From NCBI GenBank assembly GCA_028753945.1, contig JAPNXP010000001.1:6500501-6564500 (forward strand): DNA of 64,000 nt, given 5' to 3'. Positions 11,182 to 23,339 of this stretch are shown piece by piece. The stretch's first letter is position 1. The number at the start of each line of letters is the position of its first letter. A model generated the notes under the pieces. That model was not told where the DNA came from and made no database searches. It saw nothing but the letters and a program-made list of their open reading frames with translations. The stretch is from Hexactinellida sp. DTS-2022 (taxonomy: Eukaryota; Porifera; Hexactinellida). The translations under genes and the position numbers were made by a program.

Positions 11182-11600
11182 ACGAGTGTTATCTTAGCGG
11201 CGGATTCATCGGCGGATTCGCAGACCTCACGTTTATGCTAATAACTCAAAAAGTTTACGCTGTACGTGAAAAATTTTCACATCAGCGGGAAGATGAAAGT
11301 TGTGACAACCCATATATAATCCCAAAATGTCAAAATTCCTTAAGATGACTCAGCAATTTTCGCTCAAATTTAGACCTCGGTTTTTCCATAATAACTCAAA
11401 AATTATCCATCAAATCAAATTTTCCTTTTAATCACATGTCTATCTCACCTATGACAACCTGTCATGCAAATTTCAAAACAAAATATTCATTTTTGAAAAA
11501 ATATTATTAACATAAAATTTCACTAAAATCGGCTTACAATGATGATTTCCAATATCCATAATGTTGATATGTTGTCATTTAATAATACTATTGATAAGAA
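11182..11600. repeat. NOF-1 left terminal inverted repeat
   Basis: About 419 bp starting ACGAGTGTTATCTTAGCGG. The outer 350 bp match the right repeat almost perfectly; the inner 60 bp have small indels. Confidence 0.92.
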
Positions 11601-12294
11601 TGTATTTGATTTGCGTCAGTGTTCACAGGAATTAAAGTTTTAGGTACCTCTGAAGAATAATTAATGACCGCATTCCTAATTATATCAGGCTTAGTGATTA
11701 CTTTCTGTAAACAAGCTTACATAATACAAACAACTTCATATATACAAATATATTTGGAATGCAATATTCATTAAGAGAATAGAATCAGACATATAAACAA
11801 TATTATGGTTACTACAACAATGTTAGGTATTTTAAGCATCTCCAGGTTTTTCCATTTCCATAATCTGCGTAACTTCTATCTGAATGATCTTACTTGTGGC
11901 CATGTTCCTTCTCTCCAAATATACGTACTATTTGCCTTTAAAGAGGGTGAATCTCATATAAATGTAAAGCAACATATTATCTCAGAATATGACTTACCAA
12001 CGAGTGCATGTTATTAAAATGGTGACAAATATTAGTAATGCTTTATATAGAAAGATCGAGATAACCAAAGTTATTCTAAAAAAGTAAGAGAACTACTTAG
12101 TAGAACATGGAAATAAAGAGAGAACTAGTTTATTGGTTTAGGATTTAACACATTAATGATAATATGCATTAATTCTTTTCACTGATACGATATTAAAAGG
12201 GCGCCATTAAATATAACAGGAAAGTACATCTACAAATTGTGGTAAAACTATTGCAACTCTTCTAAAACTCTGCCTTGTTCAATTTAAAAAATAA
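11601..12294. other. Non-coding 3' part of NOF-1
   Basis: AT-rich sequence between the left inverted repeat and the stop of the transposase/OTU gene. No gene or further repeat is recognised. Confidence 0.5.
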
Positions 12295-14316
12295 TTAACT
12301 ATTATTTTCGAATTTAACAGAAATAATAGGTTCATAATGATTCCCAATATTTCGTATATATATCCCATTTGGGGTTGGCGCCTTCATTAACTCTTCAAAA
12401 GTTGATCCATTCCCTGAAAATCCAATCCAACGTGTTCCCAACGGAACCAAGAATACCCAGATATCTATATTAAATAACAAAGCAGTTGCAAAGAGTTCAA
12501 GATCAGTAGCCCATTTCCCACTCTTCCTCATTCCTGTTTTGTTGACCCAGTCTTGTACATTTCGATAATTACCCTGCGTATAAACATATTTTGTGCGTAA
12601 ATATTTATTGCAACTCATACTTAGGTCACCTAGCATATTATCAATTATTAGCTCCCTAAACTCTGCATGGAAATCTTGACTACCAGTGATGAGATAAGAA
12701 ATTGTCGAGAAATAGCAATTTCCATCGCCAATTATATATTGAGTCAAGTTTGGCGAATAACTAAATAAACTTTCTTCATTATCTACAATATCATTATAGG
12801 AGTACGGTAACTCCTCGCGAAAGTGAAACTTCCACTTTTTACATGTAGAAATCTGCCAGTCTGTATGTGGCGGACGAAAGCTTGGTAGTACATATCGTAT
12901 TAGCCCCGTCTCAACTATTTCCTCATCTGTAATTATAGAGGCCACTCGCATTACCTTTGATGCAGTTTGCGTACGTAAACTAGATAACTTTTCGCATTTT
13001 CGTGGGACAAATTTACGCTTAATTTTACATATTTTATTTTTCTTCTCAACTTTTTTCTTCTTAAATGTTTGAAATTCATATGATTTAGGTTGTAAATAAC
13101 CGCAATACACTTTCTTTTTTCGTGACCATTCTTCAACACTTTCCTCTTCCAAACTATTTCTTACTCTTTTATGACCTTTAAATACCTTATTCGCTCGCGG
13201 GTGAAAGGCAAATTGAAACGCTGATAACCTACTTACTATACCAGGATACAACAATTGTATCAAATCTCCAGGCCTCAAATTAGTTTTGGATTCCAAAATA
13301 TTTAACTTCACAATACGCATCCAATTCTCCACAATAGCGTTGCTAAAGATGCTAGTCTTGTTCTTATCCGCTACACTAATAGGTCCTAAGATTATTCCAC
13401 TCCATAAAGGTAATATAGGTAGGTAGAATGTTAACAAGTATTCTATAAGCTCCGGATTATAACAAGGATTTGGATCTGCATTTTTTCCTGGATTATTGTT
13501 GATCCAAGATTTGCAATTTTTTGCAATATTTACAAAATGTTTGCCGAAAGGGGATTTTTCTCTGTATGTTTTACTATCCTTGTTATCAATAGCAATATTA
13601 TTATCGTCCATATGTTCTTCAACCAAATATTCATTAGTCTCTGAGGAGTTTACGGAATCATTACTAATGAATGTTTCTAGCAAATGAGTATGTGTCTTTA
13701 CTATTGCAGTTAAAGAACTACTCATAAATACAATGCATAAAGATTGGAATAAATTATTGATACTTGTCATTTCAACAGCGCGTACAATAAATCCGATACT
13801 ATGTAAAAACAGTTTTCTCACTTCTTTTTGTAGTTTAAATTTTTTATTTATATGAAATCCTATGCTGTGCATTAAATGAGCCGAACATAAGTGAAGAATT
13901 ACTTTAAAGTCCGTCTCATTAACTGCAGAATTTACATCTACCATATTCCAACACTTATGGAGATAAGTATCTATATCACACTTGAGAAAAATACTACAAG
14001 AACTGTGAATCAAAACCCAGCTGAAATCTATTTCAACTTGTGAAATGTTTAGATCGCCCAGTATTTTCTTTGCATCAAGGGACCATTTGTGCAAAAAATA
14101 ACTTATTTCAGCACTGGTGTGTCCTGAACTAATCATTTCTGCTAGTGGAATTGGACTAGTGGAGTAAGTAGGATGTCTTACAGTTAGAGCGTAATAGAAT
14201 ACTTTCTTTAGTGAGGGTTCTATTTTCCTAACAATTGATCCTGTGGCATCCAAGTGAAGAACAATTCTTGTATCTTTAAACAATTTCAATATTTTGATTT
14301 GATCTTCAGTGTACAT
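12295..14316 (-). pseudogene. NOF-like transposase C-terminal half with OTU protease domain
   Basis: A 673-residue frame. The N-terminal part has a DDE-type core: LHLDATGSIVRKI, then VEIDFSWVLIHSS, then LCSAHLMHS, and later AIVENWMRIVKL. The Asp/Asp/Cys-His/Glu layout resembles MULE-type transposases. A basic stretch (EEWSRKKKVY...KKKKVEKKNK) follows, perhaps a nuclear localisation signal. The last 170 residues are an OTU-type cysteine protease, with GDGNCYFSTISYLITGSQ holding the Asp/Cys and NHYEPIISV the catalytic His. The upstream reading frame (14286-16031) is the same protein. A 1-nt deletion near 14318, relative to the second copy at 28.5 kb, separates them. A programmed -1 shift is possible but less likely than a simple lesion. 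Confidence 0.82.
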
Positions 14317-16031
14317 ATGTATATAAAAGGATTATGACTTAGTGACTGTATGTAACCTCTAACATGAAGGCCAATAACACTATTTCTATAATACTGTTGT
14401 AAGCTAATTAACTCAGTCCAGTTATCATTAGAATACCTCTGTAAACTAGACAAATCAAATTTAGCTTTTCGCAGGACTGCAGAACTTCTAACCTTATTTA
14501 GGTTACCATAATTAAACGCTAAGTTTGTGTTCTCTACAGAATCAAATTGATCATAGAAATAAGCATTTACAGATGTATCTGCTACCCCTCTAGCTACTTC
14601 TAACCTATGCGAATGTGATAAATTTCGTGAGTGCACAGTTGTATTATCGAAATGCTGTTCAGATAAGGTTCCATAAGCTACATACTCCACAATAATATTT
14701 TCATCAATTTTACACTCCAACGGCTCTTTCTTTATTACAAATGTAAATTCAAAACAATCTTTAAACTTACACACTGCTTTAGCTCTAAAAAAACAGCTAT
14801 TTTGTTTTCTACTACTAAGTTTATTAACCTTTTTGTATTGAAAAGAAAGAACACATACAAAATTTCCCTCGATTTTTGAACTAAATAAATTGGTCCAATC
14901 TTTAGAAAATACTACAGAGTCTCCATGAATTAGTGTAATACTTTTCCATTCCATTCCACTTAGCAAAAATTCACCACAGATTTCCTCACTAAACATGGAT
15001 TGTTCAACTATGATTTCATTACCCAGAGTACTGTCGTCATCTACTGATGGCACTAGCAATTTGGACTCAGGGATATTAGAGGTAATAACAATTTCAGGTT
15101 GCGGGTCATCGGTAGATGACAATACCGGGACTTGTTGATTTGAAGAAGAAGAAGAGGTATGATGCAATTTTAGGCACAGAGATTCATGAAATGAGCTTAA
15201 AGTATCTGAACTTTCTCGACAGGCTAGAATAAAGCTAGTGAATAAATCTAGTTGTTGCACTGTGATAGCTATATATGAATTCCCGAATAGCTCTAATATC
15301 CTACAACTAATGTTTTCAACTAAAATCCACGCTTCCACTAAGTTACAATTTCGCCTGATTAGTCGAATCCATTGCATTGACTCCATTAGACAGCAACTAA
15401 ACTTTTTCGACTGGTCGTGGAGTTTGTCATCCACTAGCATGAACTCACCACTAACAAGCGGACACTCTAAGCTGAAAAATTTCATTGCATCTAACCATAG
15501 ACTATTATTACAGTTTATGAATGACCAAAAATGGCTATCAGTCCTCCCTGTTTGGGGAGGAGGAGAAGCTATCTTAGACATGAGACCGTAAAGCTGGCAG
15601 TCATCGCAACCAGATGCCAATAAACCTAGCAAACTGTTATTCGTTACGTCTCGCTGTAAACTAGGAAAACTGAAATCGATTTCATCCAAACTCCTCTTAC
15701 TGAGTTCTATAGTGTCAGGATATGAGCTAGCAGATACTAACTGAGTACTGATATGCTCTACTGCCAATCGGGATACATCATTGGTGATAGACTTACGCGT
15801 ACTGATCATTTGCTTTACGAGATGCTGAAAGTTTCCTCTATTCAATCTCCATTTGGAGCTGAGAGAATCGCGCTTAGTAGCCTTGTTTTTTCCAAAAAGA
15901 ATAATTGATAATTTTCCCCAGACAGATTTTGGCTTATGTTTGTCTCCTTTGTTCAAAGCATCTCTTACGCTATCGAAGCTTTCATAGCCGAGTTTCTGGA
16001 GAGCTTCCACGAATTGCTCTATTGAAGTCAT
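14286..16031 (-). pseudogene. NOF-like transposase N-terminal half
   Basis: A 581-residue frame starting MTSIEQFVEALQKLGYESFD just inside the element. It contains SVWGKLSIILFGKN, matched by SIWGKISNAVNGRN in the copy at 30.4 kb. Cys/His-rich stretches (CDDCQLYGL, CKFKDCFEFTF, FFRAKAVCKF) follow, then HSRNLSHSHRLEVARGV. The HFDNTTVHSRNLSH region pairs with HFEEKTAHSRHLSG of the second copy. No known N-terminal domain is recognised; a DNA-binding or zinc role would be a guess. The last 10 residues after NPFIY are out of frame. The true continuation is the frame starting MYTEDQIKILK at 14316. Confidence 0.8.
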
Positions 16032-16224
16032 TACTAGATGAAATAATAATAATAATTTTAATTAATCAATACATATATATATACTACTACAGTAGAACCT
16101 CGTTAGTACGAACACGGTTAATTAAGTCATTACTAGATGAAATAATAATAATTATTATAATTAATCAATACATATATATATACTACTACAGTAGAACCTC
16201 GTTAGTACGAACACGGTTAATTAA
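16028..16224. repeat. 97-bp tandem duplication with MITE end
   Basis: Two near-identical copies of a segment starting GTCATTACTAGATGAAATAA and ending CACGGTTAATTAA. Each includes CTACAGTAGAACCTCGTTAG, a CAGT-type MITE start. The second copy runs on into about 140 bp of MITE-like sequence (TTAATACGAACTCCGGATAA) with no matching far end. It lies immediately 5' of the NOF-1 gene, so it may be its promoter region. Confidence 0.8.
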
Positions 16225-16375
16225 TACGAATTTCCGGATAAGAAGAACAGTTCCACAAAATCAGGTCCTTACAATGGCGATTGAATGGGTATTACTCCGG
16301 TTAATACGAACTCCGGATAAAGCGAACAAATTTTTATTGTCCGTTGGTATCGACTGCATATAGTAATTATATTAG

Positions 16376-16420
16376 TATTCGAGGCCGGCGGTATTTCCTT
16401 CCGCCGGACTTGGGCATCCA
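16376..16420. other. GC-rich hairpin in NOF-1
   Basis: Arms CCGGCGG and CCGCCGG around a short loop, conspicuous in AT-rich surroundings. It is too small to assign a function. Confidence 0.5.
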
Positions 16421-16800
16421 AAGCTTGAAGGCCACGTTATTGTAAATTAAATTTTAGATCTGATCATTCAAAATGTAGTGGTAAAAATATCGGTCTGGCC
16501 ATGGCCTGCCCTGGTATTATTAAAATAAATAACAAAGTAGCTAAAAGGCAAATAAAATAAAAAAACTCACTTGAATTGGAAGAATCGACTTGGAGGAATA
16601 AAGAAGAGAGCAGAAAATAAATGAGAAGAAAATGGAGATGAGAAATATGCTGTAAAGTCAAAAAGATCTTTGAAAAAAAAGTGAAAAGTGTGTTTGAAAA
16701 AAATGAAATAAATTCGAAGAAAATCAAGTACACGTAGAAGAAAGGCAGTGTACCATTTATAGTGAGAAATCATTGAATTATAAACAAAGGATATAATAAA

Positions 16801-17224
16801 TTCTGATCAATAGTTATTAGACAACATATTCTACATTGTGGATATTGGATAGGTATTCAAATCATCATTGTAAGCCGATTTTAGAAAAATTTATGTTAAT
16901 AATATTTTTTCAAAAATGAATATTTTGTTTTGAAATTTGCATGACAGGTTGTCATAGGTGAGATAGACATGTGATTAAAAGGAAAATTTGATTTGATGGA
17001 TAATTTTTGAGTTATTATGGAAAAACCGAGGTCTAAATTTGAGCGAAAATTGCTGAGTCATCTTAAGGAATTTTGACATTTTGGGATTATATATGGGTTG
17101 TCACAACTTTCATCTTCCCGCTGATGTGAAAATTTTTCACGTACAGCGTAAACTTTTTGAGTTATTAGCATAAACGTGAGGTCTGCGAATCCGCCGATGA
17201 ATCCGCCGCTAAGATAACACTCGT
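16801..17224. repeat. NOF-1 right terminal inverted repeat
   Basis: About 424 bp, inverted match of 11182-11600, followed by TAACAAGCT. Confidence 0.92.
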
Positions 17225-18295
17225 TAACAAGCTGGAGAAATGAGATGAGTCTTAATGGACATAATTTGTGTTATTATATTGTATCTTCGCCTGTTTTTCG
17301 GAATAAATGTATTATCTAATTGACAGAGGATAAATTGAAGCTTAGCTAAATCTGAAGAATTGTATGTAGGTCCGTCGATACGCGCTAAATCATCAATAAC
17401 ATTATTTATATGTTTTTTGGCAAGAGGAATATTGTATGAATGTGAGTTACAACTAGAATCAGAGACAGATTTTAAGGAGATTTCATGCAGTATAGATTCA
17501 ATTTGTCGAATATCATTAATTGAATTTACCGAAAGGGGAATAATTTGTCCATGGAACCAGGCGGATACAGATAAAAAATTATTTACTTCCAGATATAAAT
17601 CGACAGAAACAGTCCTATCAACCATATTGGGTTGAATGAACCTAGTATTATGAATATCAGGATGCCATACTAACCAATTATCAGGTAATGCAATCAAGAT
17701 TAACTTAGCTTTTAGATCCTGTAAATTTCTGATAACGTACTTATGTTTCTCCTCGCTCTCAGATAGTAAGCTAAGCTGTAGTGTCTGATTCATCAATTCT
17801 TCTTCTTTTGCGTCATACGACAAGCGAGTCCGTTTGGTTGTTGTGGTTGAAGAGTAGTAGGATGGACAACCAGGAAGTAAGCAGGGAACTGCGCCGTCTC
17901 TCAACTTGGGCTTTGCACGAGGTATTTCAGTGAAAGTTCCGTCTCCATTGGGAACCTTGTGAGAAACTTCGACATCTTCTTCTCGAAAGTGCTTCACGCA
18001 TACGTTGACTACCTTCAGGTCATCAATATCCTCTCGGTGAAGAGCCCGTATCCAAGCTTGTCTGAGTTCTGGTGGATGTTCAGGCATCCTGAATATAGGA
18101 ACTCGATCATCTGGGCTGTAGTTACTTCTGCATCCGGGGGCTGAGCAACTGCTGGGCATAATGTAAACGAATCTAATAGTTAGAAGCATAGTTGCATTAT
18201 ACGTAACGTATAACGTATATATGGTACCATTATACGATAGGTGAACGTATAATGCCATCATACGTTAGAGGATCATATGGGGAAAACGTATAATC

Positions 18296-18515
18296 ATCAT
18301 ACGACGTATAACGTATAACGATTTTATACGATTTTCATCATACGTTCATTATACGTTACCATACGTTCATCATACGTTCATTATACGTTATCATACATTC
18401 ATCATACGTTCATTATACGTTATCATACGTTCATTATACGTTCATTATACGTTATCATACGTTCATTATACGTTCATTATACGTTCATCATACGTTATCA
18501 TACGTTCATCGGAGA
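18296..18515. repeat. 11-bp satellite upstream of the PL-2 transposase
   Basis: About 18 copies of CATTATACGTT/CATCATACGTT. Scattered ATACGTT or AACGTAT motifs extend to 18180 and recur in mirror order at 18905-19040. The array lies between the transposase start and the right end of PL-2, where P elements keep transposase binding sites. A binding role is inference. Confidence 0.85.
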
Positions 18516-19261
18516 GGGTTTATCTGTTCATGAGGTGTCGGCGTTTTGGAGTATCGGTGGAATTGCAGCGGGGCATTGTTTATGGAATTATTTATCATTT
18601 ATGACTATGCTAGTTACGTTTGTTGGATTTATAATAGTGTTATGTAGCGAAGAAACCTGTCGTCAATTAGCATCACTAATTGGATGGGCTTCTTCGTACA
18701 ATACGATAGCATCTTAGTTTACTGTCAGTATTTAGGATTAGTTACTATACTTTCCTTGAGAACATGTTATGACAATCTATTGCATTGACTGGAATTTATC
18801 ATGGTGAGAAATTTATTGAGAGTTATAAACCACAAATTACAAATGTTTTGATTGTTATTATTGTAAACAATCAAAGGCTGAGGTGGGCAGTGAATTCAGT
18901 TAATCGTATGATGGTATTATACGTTGGCCATTTGTTATACGATGATTATACGCTCGAACGTATATATGATCCATTATACGTATATATGGTCCATTATACG
19001 CTCCCCGAACGTATAACGTATAATCGTATAATGCATCTATGGTTAGAAGTGAATAGGAACAGTAAGTGGACAAGAAAATGATAAAATACTTAAAAAGAGA
19101 GACTAATAATCAATAGAAATTTAAACTTACTATTTAGTGGGGTAGTTGTAACAAAAAAATGTGGTTCATTATAAATAGAAAAATGGGTTAAAATATTGTG
19201 GTTGGTTAAATATTACCATCTATTAGTGCATCCCTAGTCCATAATTTCAAGGTTACTGTTA
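18516..19261. other. PL-2 5' non-coding region
   Basis: Contains scattered CGTATAA motifs (18905-19040) and AT-rich sequence, ending in the inner part of the right inverted repeat just before the Ginger-like insert. No gene is recognised. Confidence 0.6.
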
Positions 19262-19265
19262 GGCC

Positions 19266-19560
19266 TGTTGCATGATATTCTGAGACGCGTGAGATTCTGA
19301 GACATTGTATTACCAAACCATGGATGTGCTATTACAAATTATACAGTGATATTCTGAGACGCTATAAAAGGAAATTTTGGCTTATTTTTACTTTTTATTA
19401 TGAATTTAATTTAAGTTTGAGATGCGTGAGATTTTGAGACATTGTATTAGCAAACCATGGATGTGCTATTAGAAATTAAACAGTGATATTTTGAGACACT
19501 ATAAAAGGAAATTTTGGCTTATTTTTACTTTTTATTATGAATTTAATTAAAAATACTATG
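19266..19560. repeat. Ginger-like left terminal repeat with sub-repeats
   Basis: Two tandem units of about 150 bp, each with GCGTGAGATTNTGAGACATT, CCATGGATGTGCTATTA and TTTTTACTTTTTATTATGAA. The right end (25470-26019) holds the same units inverted and in higher copy number. Confidence 0.88.
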
Positions 19561-19692
19561 ATTTTCATATCATAGTATAGATAAACCCTATACTATTATC
19601 AAATTTACTATATAAGACATTTAATATATGCATTAATTGTCTTATTCATTTACAACAAACAAACAAACAAACAAATCTATTCTTATTTCGAA

Positions 19693-22600
19693 ATGAATCC
19701 AAATGAATATGACGAAATCATTCACTTTCTTCGTGAAGAAAAATATCCTGAAGCATCTCAAGCTTCACGTCAGACAAAATGGAACTACAAAAGAAGATTG
19801 TCTTCCTATTTTATTGGAGATACCAACAGACTTTTCAAGGTAATATTGACTTCCTTATTCCCCTAGACCAATTTTATATATTCCATGGTTTAATTGAATT
19901 CTCCCTTTAGAGAGTAAAACTGGAAGGCACAGAGACAGATTTGGCAGTTTCATTGCAGTCTGAGTTGGACAACATCTATGAGAAGTTCCATGACGAAGTC
20001 GGTCATCCCGGAATAAATACGACCCTACATTCAGTTCAGCAAAGATACACATGGGCAGGCGTTTCCCAAGACGTTAAAGAATATGTTAGTTAAATTATCC
20101 GGTATACTTTCCTATGTAGCACGTGGTTCGGTCATTGGCCGGACCACTTCTGTATTTTGTTCGTAGCTTGTAAGATTTACCTACCTATCTCGTTTCAATT
20201 GAACATTCTTATTTATATTATTCAATTGGGGTATTTTAATTTTGAATCATTTCAAAGGATATGATGCATTCTAACTTAATGTATACTAAGTCACCAAAAC
20301 TATTTGAACAGTATTTTTATTCCTGTTAAAAAATTACAATATACTTCTCGTTAGCGTAATAAAGCCTGCTGAATTAAACTACTCTCAAATTACTTTATCT
20401 TGTAATATATTTCTTAAATTATACACTAGTAATGGCTTTCTTATATTATTAAGGTAAAGACGTGCCATATATGTCAGATGACAGCGGCCTTGCCACCTCA
20501 ACCGCAAAAGAAACTCCAACCAATACCACCTCCTTCTAAAACGTGGAGACATATAGGAATGGACCTTATATGCGACCTCCCTGAGAGTGAAGACGGCTAC
20601 AAACACGTTCTAGTCACTGTATGCTACCTGAGCAAATATGTTGCAGTACGCCCTCTCAAGACCAAGACTTCACAAGAAGTTATTCAGAATCTGAAGGACA
20701 TCTATCTCGATATGGGATTACCTGATATTATCCAGCACGACCAGGGGAAAGAGTTCACAAGCAATGTGAGTAGTATAATGTAATACTGTTTGTTAGATTA
20801 GTGTTAATTAATTAATTCATTCATTAAAATTAAATAACTTATATAATTATCATAATTATCTATTTTACACACTAACATTATAGTATGTATTATTATTTGT
20901 ATTTATTTATTTATTGTATTTTTATTTATTGTATTTAACAGATATTTAAGGAATTCAACCAGAAATTGGGTATCGACAATCGTAGCACTCGTGCTTACCA
21001 CCCCATGGCTAACGGCTTAGTCGAAGCGCACAACAAGATTCTGAAACAGTTAGTATTTTGTAATATAATTTTAAGACCAATTTACGTATTATCCATATAG
21101 AAAACTGATTAAAATGGAGAGTCAGATAGGGGATCATTGGTCCAAACTGCTCAAACAGGCTGTGCTTGCAATGAACTCCTGCAAGAAAAGATCCCTCGGA
21201 CAAACTCCATTCAAGGTCATGTGGGGAAGAGAGTCCCGGCATCAAGACCTCTTGTCCACCATTAACGAACTGCATACCAACGATGAGGAAGACTTTGATT
21301 TGGAAGAATCGATTTTCTCAGAACTCACAGATCCACTAGATGATATCGAAGGTATAAACGACATATTTTGCCCACCTCCTGATAATCCCCTCGAAGCAGT
21401 TAGCAACATTGATGAATCTCGAACTTCAACACAGCAATCAGCTATGGACTGCATCAGTTTTGAACAACTCAAGCAGAAGATACAATATGATAAGAAAGTT
21501 AACACTAGTCGGTTTGTTGAACTGCTGACGATATTTAATTCATACATAAGTTATCACACAGTCTATCTTGTTACTAAAGTTCGATTCATTCCTTCGATAA
21601 TAATTATTTCCATAATTATTATCTCTGTAATTAGTACACCTCTAAAGAAGGGTGATAAGATCATCTATACCAACATGCCCAAAATAAAACACATGCCCAA
21701 AACAAAGAAGCAAACGAAACATCTCGGGCCTTACACGGTGTCGAAATCAACAGAAAGCCATGTTATAATTTCTCAAACAGAATTAGGAACGAAGAAGGAC
21801 AAATAGATTCCAATCCATATCACAAGACCTTACTTCGAAAGATCCTCTAGTCCCAAGAATACTAAGAAGAAAGTAAGCCTCGATACTAGCATCGGAATCA
21901 ACACCTCACAGGTAAATTCATTGTGATTGAGTTGTTATTTAAAATATAAAATAGTGTTAATAGTAAAATATTCCTTTTTTAGATGTACCAGAATCTCTTC
22001 GGATTTTCTACGGAATCTATATTTCAACACCTTAATAACTTAAAAGTAAGCTTCCCGTTTCACATCTATAGTCTAATTCATTTAGTGTAATCTTTATTGA
22101 CACTCATTGTTATTTTCGCTTTACACCTTCTCTTGACGTCAATCCAGAATATTTGTAACATTCCATAATATTTTTCTTATTACAATGTTGTCATTTGTAG
22201 GAAATCCTAAAGCAGAATATACGTGGGCAGACCTTCATGACTCCTCTACATGAAGAGCTGGACCACTTGCTATACAAAGCGCACAGCTACACTCCCAACA
22301 CGATGTTATTCGAGTATTTGGATGGCGGAAAAGAAGAGGAAGTTGTAAGTTAATTAATTAACAATGATTCATACGATAACTACAAATTACCATTTTACCC
22401 ATTTATTGTAGAAGAGAGATATTATGGAGATTATACTCGGATGGACATCAGATCTCTACCCCAGCTATACAGATACCCAACGTGCTAGATACACACACAA
22501 AGTACTGTATTTCCTGGTAAGTCAAAACTATCTACCAATACACTCATACAACTCAATTCAATTTAAATTAGTATGTTTGTTTAGTATATCAAAGCAAGTT

Positions 22601-23339
22601 GTGACATTATAAAAATTCTTATATTTATTAAATGGTAAACAAGTTAATATTTTAGGCAATGCAGTATCTAAACACAATGCTATGGGAATCATTTCACGAC
22701 GCAGTTCCGCTTCGTAATCCCTACGACACACCGATGGACCCAAGGATCACAGTGATAGATGAAAATTGGCAGCGAAGTAAATGCGATATGTTGGGGATAT
22801 CATTTGAATCAGTTTGTAGACAACCATTTAATAGCGTTGGGAAGTTACTTAGCGATTTTGAACCTTGCGATGCGGAACATATCGAAGGAGATGGTAATTG
22901 TCTATTTCGATGCATATCCAAATTAATTACTGGGAGTGAAAACAGCCACCTACATCTTCGTTCCATCATCTCTCGCTTTATCGCCAGTGAAGGAACAAGG
23001 AAACTAGGATGGTATTTTAAAACTAAACGAACGACACCGTGTGAATACCTTAGCACACAAAGACTTATGAATCGTGAATCCATTTGGGGAACAGATGTGG
23101 AAATTTATGCTGCTTCTGCTATTCTTGATGCCGATGTATACGTTGCCAATAACTTCTACACACCGAAAGACTCATTAATTCGCGAGGTGCGTTGGAGTTT
23201 ACACAGAGCCACAGATAAGCCTACAGCCATCCTTTATATCCAAAACTACTTCGACCACTATCAACCTGTCGTATCAATGCTGATCACGAATTACAAGACA
23301 TATGGAACTATTTCAGATGATGTCCAAACGATTGAATAG
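19693..23339 (+). pseudogene. Ginger-like integrase-OTU transposase gene (multi-exon, one nonsense codon)
   Basis: Exons by GT-AG and continuous phase are 19693-19839, 19911-20084, 20454-20765, 20942-21048, 21101 to about 21497, about 21635-21911, 21983-22045, 22201-22344, 22412-22516 and 22656-23339. Exons 2-3 make the HHCC zinc finger (HDEVGHPGINTTLH, then CHICQ). Exons 3-4 make the integrase core: Asp in GMDLICD, Asp in QHDQGKEF, Glu in GLVEAHNK, spaced D-58-D-35-E exactly as in LTR integrases. After GPYTVSKS an in-frame TAG at 21804-21806 interrupts the frame, which then continues as IPIHITRPYF to the next donor. The last exon is an OTU domain (EGDGNCLFRCISKLITGS, WGTDVEIYA, FDHYQPVV with the catalytic His). 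The single stop makes it probably inactive, though all splice sites survive. The intron at about 21498-21634 is the least certain. Confidence 0.88.

Larger units (their letters stand above)
11182..17224 (-). mobile_element. MULE/NOF-like transposon with OTU domain (NOF-1)
   Basis: A 6043-bp element with long inverted repeats (11182-11600 and 16801-17224), flanked by the 9-bp duplication TAACAAGCT (11173-11181 and 17225-17233). Long inverted repeats with a 9-bp duplication are characteristic of the Mutator/Foldback-NOF group. It carries two minus-strand reading frames (16031-14286 and 14316-12295) that were one gene. The insertion point is inside the PL-2 transposase, and removal restores that frame. 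The superfamily label is inferred from the ends and from weak catalytic motifs. Confidence 0.88.
9245..18159 (-). pseudogene. THAP/P-like transposase of PL-2, interrupted and mutated
   Basis: Minus-strand relative of the PL-1 transposase in three blocks. 18159-17225 holds the THAP finger (SCSAPGCRSNY, VCVKHF, AVPCLLPG). About 11172-10599 holds the catalytic core (QMDEIHVKSD, STDNYPLNVNLF). 10456-9245 holds the C-terminal part (DPLEHHFGLYRMMSG). A NOF-like element splits blocks 1 and 2; deleting it with one 9-bp duplication joins SPAC to YIYLQGL in frame. Between blocks 2 and 3 are two further lesions: a seven-T run at about 10609-10615 that shifts the frame just after NWLNQKFF, and an in-frame TAA about 15 codons before VKACFPS. 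Unlike PL-1, the THAP region has no intron. The protein is similar but clearly diverged from PL-1, so it is a different P-like family. Not functional as it stands. Confidence 0.92.

Noticed and set aside
16464-16773. Phe/Leu-rich open frames on the minus strand that look membrane-like
   Set aside because: Translation of an A-rich stretch in the 5' non-coding region of the NOF-like element.
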